Assembly: GCA_944322675.1 (NCBI GenBank)
Contig: CALUPO010000001.1
Span: 1 to 64,000, forward strand
Direction of reading: 5' to 3'
DNA: 64,000 bases
Source of the DNA: Candidatus Gastranaerophilales bacterium
GTDB taxonomy: Bacteria; Cyanobacteriota; Vampirovibrionia; Gastranaerophilales; Gastranaerophilaceae
Below are positions 25,162-35,305 of this stretch, one piece after another. The position numbers were made by a program, and so were the translations under genes. Numbering within the stretch: the stretch's first letter is position 1; each line of letters opens with the position of its first letter. Below the pieces are notes generated by a model that worked only from the letters and a program-made list of their open reading frames with translations, did not search any database and was not told the DNA's origin.

Positions 25162-25827
25162 CTAATTATTAAATTTTTCACCAAAATTATTTAATGAAAC
25201 AACCTCATCAAAACTTTTTCTAATTTTTACTTTTGGTTCATTCATAACATTATCATTTTTATATCCGACTGTTAAAATAGCAGTAATAAAATATTGAGGA
25301 GGCAAATTTAATTCTTCTTTAATTTTTTGTATATATTGAGGTTCACCACCTGTCAATTCATTTGACATAGCCCCAACAACGCAACAACCGAGACCTTGAT
25401 TTTGAGCCTCAATTGTCATATAAGATAAAGCATAAGTTGTCTGTTCCATAAGACGAATAAGAATAGTATTATCTCCAAGCAATCCTGGATTCAATATTTG
25501 ATTTTCAAAAATCATATCAATTTCACTTTGAGATTTTCCTCTTTCTTTTAATATTTTTCCAAAATGTAAGCGACTAAATCCGGAAGTATTTGCAAGCATT
25601 AATATAAGATGACTTGCTTCAGATACATGCTTTTGTCCCATGCACATTTTTGAAAGCATTTCTTTTTTTTCTTTTTTATCCACCACAATAAAATGCCATG
25701 GCTGGGAATTCATCCAGGATGGAGCAAGCCTGCCCGCTTCTAAAATACTTTTTATTTTTTCATCTTCAACTTTTTTGTCTTTATAATTCCTAACACTAAA
25801 ACGCTTTTCAATTAAATCTAAAACCAT
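25162..25827 (-). CDS. Nitroreductase-family flavoprotein
   Basis: The N-terminus FSVRNYKDKKV and the stretch LAPSWMNSQPWHFIVVDKKE are the FMN-binding signature of NAD(P)H-dependent nitroreductases; NQGLGCCVVGAM provides the later conserved part. Length of 221 residues is normal. The natural substrate of such enzymes is rarely predictable; quinone, nitro-compound or flavin reduction are all possible. It lies 30 bp upstream of hisG on the same strand. Confidence 0.9.
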   Translation of the reverse strand: MVLDLIEKRFSVRNYKDKKVEDEKIKSILEAGRLAPSWMNSQPWHFIVVDKKEKKEMLSKMCMGQKHVSEASHLILMLANTSGFSRLHFGKILKERGKSQSEIDMIFENQILNPGLLGDNTILIRLMEQTTYALSYMTIEAQNQGLGCCVVGAMSNELTGGEPQYIQKIKEELNLPPQYFITAILTVGYKNDNVMNEPKVKIRKSFDEVVSLNNFGEKFNN

Positions 25828-25867
25828 AAAAAGATGTCTCCTTTTTTATTTTTTTGCTTAAATAATA

Positions 25868-27208
25868 TTATGTTTCTGAAACTATTAAGGTAAAATCACT
25901 ATTTACACAATATATTCTTGAAGGGTCAAAAACAAACTGATAATCTTTAATTTCGGGTATTTCTTCTTTTAATTGATTAACAAGATCACTTGTAACAAAG
26001 TCAACATGTGAAATAAATTGAGCATGCGGCAACTGTCTTAATCTCATCATATTAACGTTATAGCCTTTGTTTTCAAGCAGTGATCTTATTTGCTCGGCTT
26101 TACCGGCATTCAATGAAGAATATATAATACCGGCTGTTAATTGATGATTTATACTGCTAATGTTATTGTTACTTTCACTTAGTCTATTTTTCTTACGGTA
26201 AATAAGTCTATCAACTGTTTCCTGTGTTTGCTCGGGATCAAGTATCCAATAAGATATGACACCTTTTTTGGAAGGAGCACCTGGCAAGGTTGCAACTTCA
26301 ATATTATCAAGACTAAAATCTTTTGCCATAGCAGCAAAATTTGATATTTCGTACATACTCATATCAGTTTTTACATTTTCACTAATTAAATTTAATATTT
26401 CCGGAATTTTTGTAATAGCTTGCGGAGTTTGAAGTTTAGTAAGCAAATTTCTTAAGAACCACTGTTGTCGTGAAGTTCTTCCAATATCTCCCAAACCATC
26501 CTTACGAAATCTTAAATATCCCTCAGTTTGTTTTCCGTTTAATACATGATGACCTTTTGAAAGTCCCACATTTAATTTACCGGAATAATCATTATAATAC
26601 ATATCTTTTTCAACATAAACAGGTATGCCGCCTAAAATATCAACAAGTTTAACAATAGCTTCAATATTAACGGCTATATATCTATCCACTTTTACACCAA
26701 GTGTATTTTCAACAGTTTTTTTTGCAAGCTCAACACCTCCATAAGCATGTGCTGAGTTTATTTTCTGTATACCATATCCATCTGCAATATAAACTTTACT
26801 ATCCCGTGGAATTGAAATTGCATTTATAGACTTAAGCTTAGGGTCAATATTGACAAGAATCATAGTGTCAGAACGTGTATTTTGAAAAGGATCATCGCCA
26901 TCAGGGTTTTTATCAACACCAAGTATTAAAATATTTTGACGTTTCTTTAGTAAAGGAAGGTTAAAACTTTGTTTTTCAGGTTTGTTTAACTTTAAAAAAG
27001 GTAATTTGTTAAAAATAACACCGGCTTCAGGGACTGCAAATACTACACCCAAAGTACATACAAGTACACAAAAAAACGTTAATAAAAAAAGAGCATTTGA
27101 AAACTTTTTCTTTGGCTTTTGTAACTGGGGTTTATTGCTTCCCCTATAGTCGTTAAACATATTATATCTATCGTAATTATTTATATTTTTATTTTTAAGT
27201 TCTTTCAT
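25868..27208 (-). CDS. LytR-CpsA-Psr family protein with LytR C-terminal domain
   Basis: A short cytoplasmic segment is followed by one membrane helix (about 40-60, ALFLLTFFCVLVCTLGVVFA). The LCP catalytic domain then shows RSDTMILVNIDPKLKSINAI, SIPRDSKVYI, HAYGGVELAKKTVENTLG and RFRKDGLGDIGRTSRQQ, including the arginines and aspartates that bind the polyprenyl pyrophosphate. The last 90 residues (IYSSLNAGKAEQIRSLLENK) are a LytR_C domain. LCP enzymes attach glycopolymers to the cell wall. I choose ATG at 27208, which has AAAGGA before it; the frame extends further upstream without support. It diverges from dxr. Confidence 0.92.
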   Translation of the reverse strand: MKELKNKNINNYDRYNMFNDYRGSNKPQLQKPKKKFSNALFLLTFFCVLVCTLGVVFAVPEAGVIFNKLPFLKLNKPEKQSFNLPLLKKRQNILILGVDKNPDGDDPFQNTRSDTMILVNIDPKLKSINAISIPRDSKVYIADGYGIQKINSAHAYGGVELAKKTVENTLGVKVDRYIAVNIEAIVKLVDILGGIPVYVEKDMYYNDYSGKLNVGLSKGHHVLNGKQTEGYLRFRKDGLGDIGRTSRQQWFLRNLLTKLQTPQAITKIPEILNLISENVKTDMSMYEISNFAAMAKDFSLDNIEVATLPGAPSKKGVISYWILDPEQTQETVDRLIYRKKNRLSESNNNISSINHQLTAGIIYSSLNAGKAEQIRSLLENKGYNVNMMRLRQLPHAQFISHVDFVTSDLVNQLKEEIPEIKDYQFVFDPSRIYCVNSDFTLIVSET

Positions 27209-27296
27209 AACAAATCCTTTTGTCCTTAATATATATTTTACTTCAAAAAAAAATTTTGAGTATTTTTTTCTTCTTAATGTTATACTAATAATTACT

Positions 27297-28448
27297 ATGA
27301 AAAAAGTCACAATTTTAGGTTCAACAGGTTCAATAGGCAGGCAAACTTTAGAAGTTATTGAAAAACTTGAAGAAGATTATATTATAGAAGGACTTTCCTG
27401 TGGTCAAAATATTGAACTTTTAAAGTTACAAATAGAAAAGTTTCATCCTTCATTTGTTTGTGTGGAAAATAAAGAGGATGCTTTAAAATTAAGAGAAATA
27501 TTTAAAAATATAAAATTTCTATATGGTGAAGAAGGTTTGCTTGAACTTGCTTCAAATAATGATAATAATGTTTTAGTTGTTGCTCTTTCAGGCAGAGCAG
27601 GTTTAAAACCTACAATTGCGGCTATAAAAAACGGTATAAATGTTGCACTTGCGAATAAAGAAACTCTTGTTACTGCAGGAGAAATTGTTATGCAGCTGGC
27701 AAGACAAAATAAAATAGAACTTTTGCCGGTTGATTCTGAACATAGTGCAATTTTTCAATGTTTAAAAGGTAATAATCGAAGTTCAATAAATAAACTTTTA
27801 ATAACCGCATCAGGTGGTCCTTTTTTGAATAAAACAGAAGAAGACATGCGACATGCCAAATTGAATGAAGTACTTTCGCATCCAAAGTGGAATATGGGGA
27901 AAAAAATAACCGTTGATTCTGCCACACTTATGAATAAAGGACTTGAAGTTATTGAAGCACACCATTTGTTTGATATTGATTATGATAAAATTAATGTAGT
28001 CATCCATCCTCAAAGTATAATTCATAGTGCCGTTGAATATTGTGATGGAAGTGTGATAGCCCAAATGGGGCTTCCAAGCATGCATATACCTATACAGTAT
28101 GCTCTTACCTATCCTGAAAGAGTTCAAGGTATAAAAACTAATTCTTTTAATTTACAAAAATGTGTTAATCTATCTTTTTACGAACCCGATTATATAAAAT
28201 TTCCATTGTTAAAACTTGCATATAATTTAGGGAAAGAAGGCGGAACTATGCCTCTTTGTATGAATGCAGCAAATGAAGAAGCTGTGCTTGCTTTTTTGAA
28301 GGGTAAAATAAAATTCTTTGATATAAATAATATTGTGCTAAAAATGGTAGAAAATTATAATAATATTAAAAACCCCTCAATTGATGATATATTTGAAGAA
28401 GATAAAAAAGTTAGAATGAAAACACTTGATTTATTAAAAAGCTTTTAA
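27297..28448 (+). CDS. dxr: 1-deoxy-D-xylulose 5-phosphate reductoisomerase
   Basis: Dxr performs the second step of the MEP isoprenoid pathway. The NADPH-binding start ILGSTGSIGRQTLEVIE, the metal/substrate site VDSEHSAIFQC, ITASGGPF, and the NMGKKITVDSATLMNKGLEV helix region are all present. Length of 383 residues is normal. It supplies precursors for undecaprenyl phosphate, the lipid used by the LCP protein next door. The start ATG is 88 bp from the LCP start on the other strand. Confidence 0.97.
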   Translation: MKKVTILGSTGSIGRQTLEVIEKLEEDYIIEGLSCGQNIELLKLQIEKFHPSFVCVENKEDALKLREIFKNIKFLYGEEGLLELASNNDNNVLVVALSGRAGLKPTIAAIKNGINVALANKETLVTAGEIVMQLARQNKIELLPVDSEHSAIFQCLKGNNRSSINKLLITASGGPFLNKTEEDMRHAKLNEVLSHPKWNMGKKITVDSATLMNKGLEVIEAHHLFDIDYDKINVVIHPQSIIHSAVEYCDGSVIAQMGLPSMHIPIQYALTYPERVQGIKTNSFNLQKCVNLSFYEPDYIKFPLLKLAYNLGKEGGTMPLCMNAANEEAVLAFLKGKIKFFDINNIVLKMVENYNNIKNPSIDDIFEEDKKVRMKTLDLLKSF

Positions 28449-28717
28449 TATTTTATTTTTTATAAAACTATAAAATAATTATAAAGTGCTAATTTTAGCT
28501 ATTTGTAGTGTAAAGTGCCATATAAAAAAGTATTGATTTTTTTTTAAATAGATAAGATAATTTAAGTAGCATAATTTTGGATTATGAATAAAATTTATAA
28601 AAGTTAATAAAAATTATTAGTTAAATTGTTTCTTAAATGGAAAAAATAAATTTGATAATAAGAAGTGTTGAATATTATTAAAAGGTAGAAAGTATAAGCC
28701 AAATTGGGAATATTTGT
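28449..28717 (+). promoter_or_regulatory. Intergenic region with a possible sigma-70 promoter for the TPR gene
   Basis: TTGATT at 28533-28538 and GATAAT at 28556-28561 are separated by 17 bp and would start a transcript about 150 bp before the TPR gene. I see no strong terminator hairpin for dxr and no other structure. In DNA this AT-rich such matches are weak evidence. Confidence 0.3.
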
Positions 28718-30736
28718 ATGGTTAAATTTAAAAAAACAATCGCTGCGGTATTTACATTATTTGCATTTTCGATGAATGTAAACAATATTATAGAAGCTAA
28801 AATGTCAGATGAAGCTTTAAAGTACTTTCAAAGTGCACAAAATAATGAAAGTGAAAAAAAATATATAGATGCTATTAATGATTTAAATAAGGCTATTGAA
28901 CTTGATTCAAAAGAAGCTATTTTATATACAAAACAAGGTGGTCTTTTTGTTGAAATTGGTGATTGGCAAAATGCACTTGATGCTTATAAAAAAGCATTAA
29001 AAATACAACCAAATGATGCCTTTTTATATATTTCAGTTGGAAACGTTTATGAACTTAAACATGACTATGCAAATGCTTATAGTGCATATCTTGAAGCTTT
29101 ACGTATATTTCCTGATTATACCTACAATTATGTAAATGTTGCAAATACTGCGTATTTTCTTGAAAATTATGATGAGGCAATAGACTATTATAAAAAATTC
29201 TTGAGTAATTATCCTGATAATATAGAGGCATCTGAAAATCTTGCTTCATGCTATATGAAAATTAATGATTTACAAAATGCACTTGCGGTCTATGGAAAAA
29301 TGTATACTGATAATCCTTCAAGTTTTAAAGATTTTTCAAATTACGGTCTTGCTTTATTAAAAACAAATGAGCTTGAGATGGCTTGTGAATTTTTAAAAAA
29401 AGCTGTTGAAAAAAATCCAAATGATTGGGTTTCGTATGGTAACCTTGCACTTGTTAACATGAAGCAAAATAATTATGATGAAGCTTTGATAAATTTTGAA
29501 AATGCTTTCAAAATAAACCCGAATGCACTTGAGTTAAGTCTTGATTATGCTAATTTACTTGCATTTAAGGGTAATAATGAAAAAGCTGTGCAAAAGTATA
29601 ATGATTATATTGCTTTAAATCCTCAAAATTCCGTTGCTTACTATAATTTAGGTATTATTTATCAAAAAAACAGTCAATATGAAGAAGCTATTAGTTATTT
29701 TGAAAAAGCATTAAGTTTGGACACTACTAACTTTGATTATACATATGAACTTGCGAAAAGTTATCATCTCAATTCAAATTATGAAGAAGCTATTATTGCA
29801 TATGATAAAGCTATTGCAATTGATGCTTATAATCCAGCGGTTTATATTGATAAGGCCAATGCTTTGTGCTCTTTAAAAAAGTATGATGACGCTGTTTTAA
29901 TATTTGAAAAATTATTGAAAAAAGATGCAAATGATGAAAAACTTATAAAAGGTATTGTTAATGCATACACAAGCAAAGCAAATGATATATCGAAAAATGG
30001 AGACATAAAACAAGCTATTGAACTTTATGAAAAAGCAATATCTTATGATAGCAAGAATTATGGTTTGTATATAACTTTGTCAAAATTATATGAAAAAGTT
30101 GGAAATAAAAATAAATCGGTTAATATTTTAAAAATTGCAAATGAAATGAATCCTCAAGATAAAAGGATAATACATACACTTGCAAACGTGCAAAAAAATA
30201 ATAATATGCTTGAGGAATCCAAAAAAAATTATGAAAAACTTATACAACTTGATGAAAATGATGAACAAAGTTATGTTGACTTAGCCGATGTTTATGTCAA
30301 AGAAAAAAATTATGAAGAAGCTATATTAAATTATAAAAAAGCATTATCAATAAATCCAAATTATGAAAATGCACAATTGAGGCTTGGCAATGTCTACAAA
30401 TTTCAAGACAAGTTGGAAGAGGCTATTAAGGAATATACAAATATTCTAAGTTATAATCCGGATAGTGAAGATGCATATTATAATATAGGTTTGTGCTTAT
30501 TAAATGAGAAAAAATATGATGAAGCTATTCAAAAATTTAATAAAGTTATTTTGCTAAATGAAAATTATTCACTTGGTTACTATTGTTTAGGTTTATGTTA
30601 TGAAAAATTAAATGACAATAATCAAGCTTTAGTAAACTATCAAAAGTTTATTTCTTTAACTGATGATAGTGGATTAAAGAAGATAGTAAATGATAAGATA
30701 AAAATATTAAATAATAATAGTAATCAATCATTATGA
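28718..30736 (+). CDS. Secreted/periplasmic TPR-repeat protein
   Basis: After a signal-peptide-like N-terminus (KKTIAAVFTLFAFSMNVNNI), the 672-residue protein is built almost entirely of about 17-18 tetratricopeptide repeats with the W-x-x-LG-x-Y/A-x-A-x-x-x-Y/F pattern, for example YYNLGIIYQKNSQYEEAISY and YYNIGLCLLNEKKYDEAIQK. Such solenoids bind other proteins. No catalytic domain is seen. Its stop overlaps the start of a small lipoprotein gene by four bases, which suggests the two proteins act together at the envelope. Confidence 0.85.
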   Translation: MVKFKKTIAAVFTLFAFSMNVNNIIEAKMSDEALKYFQSAQNNESEKKYIDAINDLNKAIELDSKEAILYTKQGGLFVEIGDWQNALDAYKKALKIQPNDAFLYISVGNVYELKHDYANAYSAYLEALRIFPDYTYNYVNVANTAYFLENYDEAIDYYKKFLSNYPDNIEASENLASCYMKINDLQNALAVYGKMYTDNPSSFKDFSNYGLALLKTNELEMACEFLKKAVEKNPNDWVSYGNLALVNMKQNNYDEALINFENAFKINPNALELSLDYANLLAFKGNNEKAVQKYNDYIALNPQNSVAYYNLGIIYQKNSQYEEAISYFEKALSLDTTNFDYTYELAKSYHLNSNYEEAIIAYDKAIAIDAYNPAVYIDKANALCSLKKYDDAVLIFEKLLKKDANDEKLIKGIVNAYTSKANDISKNGDIKQAIELYEKAISYDSKNYGLYITLSKLYEKVGNKNKSVNILKIANEMNPQDKRIIHTLANVQKNNNMLEESKKNYEKLIQLDENDEQSYVDLADVYVKEKNYEEAILNYKKALSINPNYENAQLRLGNVYKFQDKLEEAIKEYTNILSYNPDSEDAYYNIGLCLLNEKKYDEAIQKFNKVILLNENYSLGYYCLGLCYEKLNDNNQALVNYQKFISLTDDSGLKKIVNDKIKILNNNSNQSL

Positions 30737-31143
30737 TAAATAGATTAAAAAAAATATGTTTTTTTATTTTTTTAAGTCTTATTTTAAGCGGGTGTTCTTT
30801 TGACAAGGATTATATTCTTTTATTCAACACTCAACCTATAACTCAGGATAATTATAAGATAGATTATATAAGATTTGAAGAAAATAAACCTATATATTAT
30901 GGTATTTTTGCTACAAAATATTTTAAATTCGATTTGATTCGTGTTCAAGTTATAAAGACATCTGATAAAACAAATATTTTAGGTTATACAGTTGCATACA
31001 CAAAGGATCATTTAATTAATAGAAATAAACAATATTTTACAGATTATATAATTTTAAGAAGTAAAGGGCATTATATTATGCAGATATTTTATCATACAAA
31101 TATAAATGCCCCTATAATTATGCGTGATTTTTGGGTTGAATGA
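30733..31143 (+). CDS. Small predicted lipoprotein
   Basis: The N-terminus has a basic start, a hydrophobic stretch and a lipobox (LILSGC, cysteine at residue 21), so the mature protein should be lipid-anchored. The remaining 115 residues form a predicted beta-rich domain with many aromatic residues and no recognised motif. It overlaps the upstream TPR gene by four bases and is convergent with the next gene, which ends 9 bp away. The function is unknown; association with the TPR protein is inferred from coupling. Confidence 0.75.
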   Translation: MINRLKKICFFIFLSLILSGCSFDKDYILLFNTQPITQDNYKIDYIRFEENKPIYYGIFATKYFKFDLIRVQVIKTSDKTNILGYTVAYTKDHLINRNKQYFTDYIILRSKGHYIMQIFYHTNINAPIIMRDFWVE

Positions 31144-31151
31144 AGAATAAA

Positions 31152-33584
31152 TTAATCATCCTTATCAACGATTAAAGAACCGTTATTCAAACAAACATCA
31201 ACTGTATTTTTTGTACTTAAGTTCTTAACCTTGTCAATTGCCATAAATCTACCTTTAATATCATATTTTTGTTCAATTTGTTCTTTAAGTTGAGGAGTTG
31301 AAGCAATAAGCCCTGTTTTAAAGTTTACACATTTTAATGCATTGCTGCGTTCCAAATCACTAAGTTTAAATTCACCGCTTGCAATTTTCATTGAAACATC
31401 ATACATATTATCAAATTGACCTGCATCAATCCAGGGTTCATCTGATTTAACAGCAACTATTTTTTTGCCGTTTAATGCTTTTTTAGCTTCAAGTAAGGTA
31501 TTATCGTCAATATCCTCGATTATATTAATTGCATCTTTTGATCCCATTTGACCTGTAAGTTCAAGAAAATGTGTTTTCATTTCAGCCGGAGTTTCATATT
31601 GTGAAACAGCCATTAATGCAGGTAAAAGTTGTTTAGACCAGTCACGTGACTCTTTTTCATCCTGCTTTGTTTTAAAGTGAGGTTCTAAAATATTTATAGC
31701 TTTTAAGGCATCTTTATGAACCATAAACTGAAATGTGTTTGTATAACAATTTTCTTTTTTATCAATAAATCCATCAATTCTATTTTTGGGTTTTTCTGCA
31801 AATTGTTTTATTTCATTATTTTCACCTGTTAATTTCATAATACCAAAATTACCACGAGCTTTCTTCCATGGTACCTGACTTGCAATCATAACAATAGCAG
31901 CATTACCTTCATTCATAATTTTTGCAGCATCTTTTGTTGCTTTTGTCATTCTTGATACGGAATCATTTGGCATGACAAAAATAGAATCAACATTATCTTG
32001 CTTCATTTTTTCATACATTTTTAATGTAAATCCACCATTACCTTTATTAACTTTAGAGTCATTTTTGTAAAATTTAAGATTTTTTCCAATACCAAATACG
32101 CCTTTTGAACAATCTATAATCCCGGCTTCATGAAGAGTGATAAGATTGGTTTCAATAGGTGTTAAGCCTGTTATCATTCTATAAGAACCTTTTGTGATAT
32201 CAGTGTCATTAGGTTTTTTATCATGATGATAAATACCATTTGAAGCTGCATTTGTATATTCAGCACGAGAACCAAAACCTCCTGATAGAATTTCTATTTG
32301 CATATTTTCTACACCTTTGGCAGCAACAAATTGTGGCAGCACTAATTCTTCATTGTTAATTAAACTTTCAAAATGTTGAAGACTGTCAATTATGGACTCA
32401 CAAAAACGACCATCCTGAAGGCCAATAACAACTTGACCTCCAACACCAATTGACGGCATCGGGTTTGGTTTAACATATTCTTGATGCTCAAGCGGCTTCA
32501 CATCAGGAGTTGCGTAAATTCCGGGAGTATGTACTTTCATTTCAAAATTTGTATTTTTTTGTTTAATTTCTCCTTGATTGCCTATAATAACCGAATTCTT
32601 ATCCTCTAAAACAGCCATAAGCTTATTTTTTGTTTCCATAACGCCAACATCATTGTTCCATGCATTTTTAAATTCAATATTCTGAAGTTCTTCCTCCTTG
32701 CGGCCTATATTGAATCCACCTATTTTGTTTTGCCTTTCACTTTTTATAAGTGACATACTTGTATATGTATTTTCATTATCCCTACTTGCTTCTATTTTAA
32801 TGGATTTTTTCTCTTTTGGATCAAGTATATGATTCAAACTTACAATATCACCATCTTGTTCTATATATTTATGAGATGCAAATAAAAATTCTTTTAAATC
32901 AAATTTTTGACCAACTTTTTCTGTTTTACATGTTACCATATCCGCAACAAAATTTTGATATTTTAGGTATTTATTTTTACTTACAATTGTTTTTGGTAGA
33001 TTTGAAACTAAATTAACTAAATTTTCATGATTTTTTTGTGTTTTACTTTCAATATTTTTGATACTATTGGATACGTCTTTTATATCATTTTTTGATAAAG
33101 CATTTAAATTTACGGTGTTATTAATAGGCTGTAATATTTCGTTACCTTTATTGACAACTTCTTTAGCTGCTTGGGATACTTTTTCTTCATTCTTAACTGC
33201 ACTTTTTTCTTTTCCTTTTAGCTTGCTTAATCCTTCATTAATAGAATCACCAAGTTTACACATACCTTTTTTTAAACCATTAATTTTTGAATCCTTAATA
33301 TCAACATCTTTCCATTTATTTTTTCTCAATAGAGCAGATGCGACAGGAACGGATATAGCAGCAATTCCAACGCTTGTTCCTATAGCAATTGCAGCTATTG
33401 CTCCTTTACTTAAAGTCTTTTTGTCCTCCTGTTTTTTTTCATTAAGTTCAAAAGTGTCAGTTTTAGCTTCAGGTAAGTTTAAATTAGAATCCGCAGCTTT
33501 AAAACTAATTTTTTGTTTGTTAGTTTTACCAACAGCTAAATCTCTCTTTGAAACCACGTTTGTTGTCAATTGATGCATTTTCAT
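31152..33584 (-). CDS. Sugar-nucleotidyltransferase-like protein with N-terminal membrane segment
   Basis: Three parts are visible. Residues 1-60 are polar and include KISFKAADS. Residues about 62-88 form a hydrophobic small-residue segment (GAIAAIAIGTSVGIAAISVP). A charged linker follows to about 420. The C-terminal half has a nucleotidyltransferase-type glycine loop (EILSGGFGSRAEYTNAASN) and later FVMPNDSVS, NFGIMKLTGENNEIKQFAEK and NCYTNTFQFMVHKDALKAIN, the order seen in ADP-glucose and UDP-sugar pyrophosphorylases. At 810 residues it is twice the usual length. The usual lysine after the first arginine is not obvious, so activity is uncertain. A good ribosome site (AGGAGAAGG) precedes the ATG. 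Confidence 0.6.
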   Translation of the reverse strand: MKMHQLTTNVVSKRDLAVGKTNKQKISFKAADSNLNLPEAKTDTFELNEKKQEDKKTLSKGAIAAIAIGTSVGIAAISVPVASALLRKNKWKDVDIKDSKINGLKKGMCKLGDSINEGLSKLKGKEKSAVKNEEKVSQAAKEVVNKGNEILQPINNTVNLNALSKNDIKDVSNSIKNIESKTQKNHENLVNLVSNLPKTIVSKNKYLKYQNFVADMVTCKTEKVGQKFDLKEFLFASHKYIEQDGDIVSLNHILDPKEKKSIKIEASRDNENTYTSMSLIKSERQNKIGGFNIGRKEEELQNIEFKNAWNNDVGVMETKNKLMAVLEDKNSVIIGNQGEIKQKNTNFEMKVHTPGIYATPDVKPLEHQEYVKPNPMPSIGVGGQVVIGLQDGRFCESIIDSLQHFESLINNEELVLPQFVAAKGVENMQIEILSGGFGSRAEYTNAASNGIYHHDKKPNDTDITKGSYRMITGLTPIETNLITLHEAGIIDCSKGVFGIGKNLKFYKNDSKVNKGNGGFTLKMYEKMKQDNVDSIFVMPNDSVSRMTKATKDAAKIMNEGNAAIVMIASQVPWKKARGNFGIMKLTGENNEIKQFAEKPKNRIDGFIDKKENCYTNTFQFMVHKDALKAINILEPHFKTKQDEKESRDWSKQLLPALMAVSQYETPAEMKTHFLELTGQMGSKDAINIIEDIDDNTLLEAKKALNGKKIVAVKSDEPWIDAGQFDNMYDVSMKIASGEFKLSDLERSNALKCVNFKTGLIASTPQLKEQIEQKYDIKGRFMAIDKVKNLSTKNTVDVCLNNGSLIVDKDD

Positions 33585-33774
33585 GATGCCCTTCTCCTAC
33601 TAAAATATATAACCATTAAAAAAACAAATACAGATTAATTCTTATTAGTATTAACACACATAAAAAAAAAATTTGCTAGTTTTTAACCAAAATTTCGTAA
33701 AATTGTTACATTTCTTAACAATTAAGGCTGAAAATCAAGTATATTCAGCCTCAATAAAATATATGAAATTTATA

Positions 33775-34497
33775 TTATAAATTTTCAGGATCTTCAAAGC
33801 CTGGTGAACGACTATTTAAGTTGCTATATCCCGGATTTGAATATACACTTTTACGAATATATTTATCGGTATAATTCCCTTTTTGAAGAAGCATTTTTAG
33901 TGTATTTTCGCGGTTTACAAGCGGGTGCATTTTATTTGCGTCGTCAGGAAACTTTTGTGAAAGATTATGCCATACAACAGCTTCCATTGTCCAAGCATAG
34001 GTTTCTTCATTTAATGAATTAAATTCATCCTGATGAATTGCTTCATGTGCAAGCAAAGCTGCAAGTGCACTTGGAGGAGCATCTTCATGTTTTTGATTTA
34101 TGTATATATATAATTTATCTTTGCGTTTATAGCCTAAAGCATCAAATGAAGCGTGTTTTTCTGACATTTCGCCTAAATTTCTAAATTCTATTTTTATGGG
34201 TTTTTCTGTTAAGTTTTTACCTAAAATGGCGTTACGGGAAAATTCTCCGGGTGTTGACAATAAAAGCTCACAGGCATATATTATTTTTTCATTATCAGTT
34301 ACTTTTTTATACATTTTTTTTAGATTGTTAAATTGTTCTTCATTTAAATTTTGAAAATATACACTTTGATTTTTTTCACAATTAGTCTTAACATTTTTAC
34401 CCGGGTTACTAATTGGTTCACTATATGCTATATTGCATAAAAATAAAGCACATAGGGCAATATTGATAATTTTTATTCTAGTTTTTACCATAAACAC
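33775..34497 (-). CDS. Exported protein with HExxH zinc-protease-like motif
   Basis: The N-terminus is a signal peptide (IINIALCALFLCNIAYS). Near residue 150 the sequence AALLAHEAIHQDEFNSLNEE contains an HExxH motif followed 13-15 residues later by glutamates that could complete a zinc site. No other family signature is clear, and the protein is only 240 residues long. A metallopeptidase role is plausible but not certain. It may start at the second ATG two codons in. Confidence 0.55.
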   Translation of the reverse strand: MFMVKTRIKIINIALCALFLCNIAYSEPISNPGKNVKTNCEKNQSVYFQNLNEEQFNNLKKMYKKVTDNEKIIYACELLLSTPGEFSRNAILGKNLTEKPIKIEFRNLGEMSEKHASFDALGYKRKDKLYIYINQKHEDAPPSALAALLAHEAIHQDEFNSLNEETYAWTMEAVVWHNLSQKFPDDANKMHPLVNRENTLKMLLQKGNYTDKYIRKSVYSNPGYSNLNSRSPGFEDPENL

Positions 34498-34694
34498 ATT
34501 TCCTAACTCTAACTAAATACATTATGACACCGGTATAATTTTGAGGCAAATTTTTATATTCTTAAAATTTGTCCAATTGGTTATTAAATCAATTTATAAA
34601 AAAATATATAACATTTTTAGAGGATATGAATTAAAGAAAATATAAATTATACTTTTAAGAAAAATAAACTTAAGTGCGAAAAAAGGAGATTATA

Positions 34695-35096
34695 ATGAAC
34701 AAAAACTACAAAGTCGTTAAAGATTGTATTGAAGATGTTCCTGCATTTGTTTACCAATCTGATACAATTCGTGAGACTTTTGAAAAGATAAAAAAATATA
34801 AACTTACAAATTTAATTATTGTTGATAAAAATAAAAAAATACAAGGTAATATTTCACGCACTGAATTAAAGAAAAATGTTAAATTTATGGGTGAAAGTCC
34901 TATTTCATCTATATTAAGTGAACGTAATTTCAAAAAAATAACAACGTTTCCTACATCATTTCTAAGTGATGCTTTGCATGTTATGAAATTATTCGGAATT
35001 AATTTTTTACCTGTCTGTAATGATCATCTTGAACAACAATTTATAGGCATTGTTAAATTTAGAGATTGTGAAAATCTGCATCCCGGTATTGTTTAA
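34695..35096 (+). CDS. Two-CBS-domain protein
   Basis: The 133-residue protein is a single CBS pair: the first repeat around DTIRETFEKIKKYKLTNLII, the second around FPTSFLSDALHVMKLFGINF with the typical FIGIVKFRD end. CBS pairs bind adenine nucleotides and sense energy state. The start at 34695 is supported by AAGGAGATTATA; an upstream GTG at 34674 is not. It stands alone between unrelated genes, with no catalytic partner domain. Confidence 0.82.
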   Translation: MNKNYKVVKDCIEDVPAFVYQSDTIRETFEKIKKYKLTNLIIVDKNKKIQGNISRTELKKNVKFMGESPISSILSERNFKKITTFPTSFLSDALHVMKLFGINFLPVCNDHLEQQFIGIVKFRDCENLHPGIV

Positions 35097-35305
35097 AATT
35101 TATAAAGATAAAAATATTTATTTTACACTTTTAATCTTTTATTTAAAACTTTTTATTATTTTTATTAATCAAAATGGTCTTTTAATTATTATTTCCTTTA
35201 TATAAAAAGAAGTTGCAAAAATTTGACTTTTAATGATAAAATGAAATTAAAATTATAATTACTTTTAGTAAAGTAAGAAAAAAGAGTTTTTGCAAATTTT
35301 TATAA

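Noticed and set aside
33058-33573. 171-residue plus-strand ORF opposite the nucleotidyltransferase-like gene
   Set aside because: Its sequence is a shadow of the longer minus-strand gene, which has a good ribosome site and recognisable domains.
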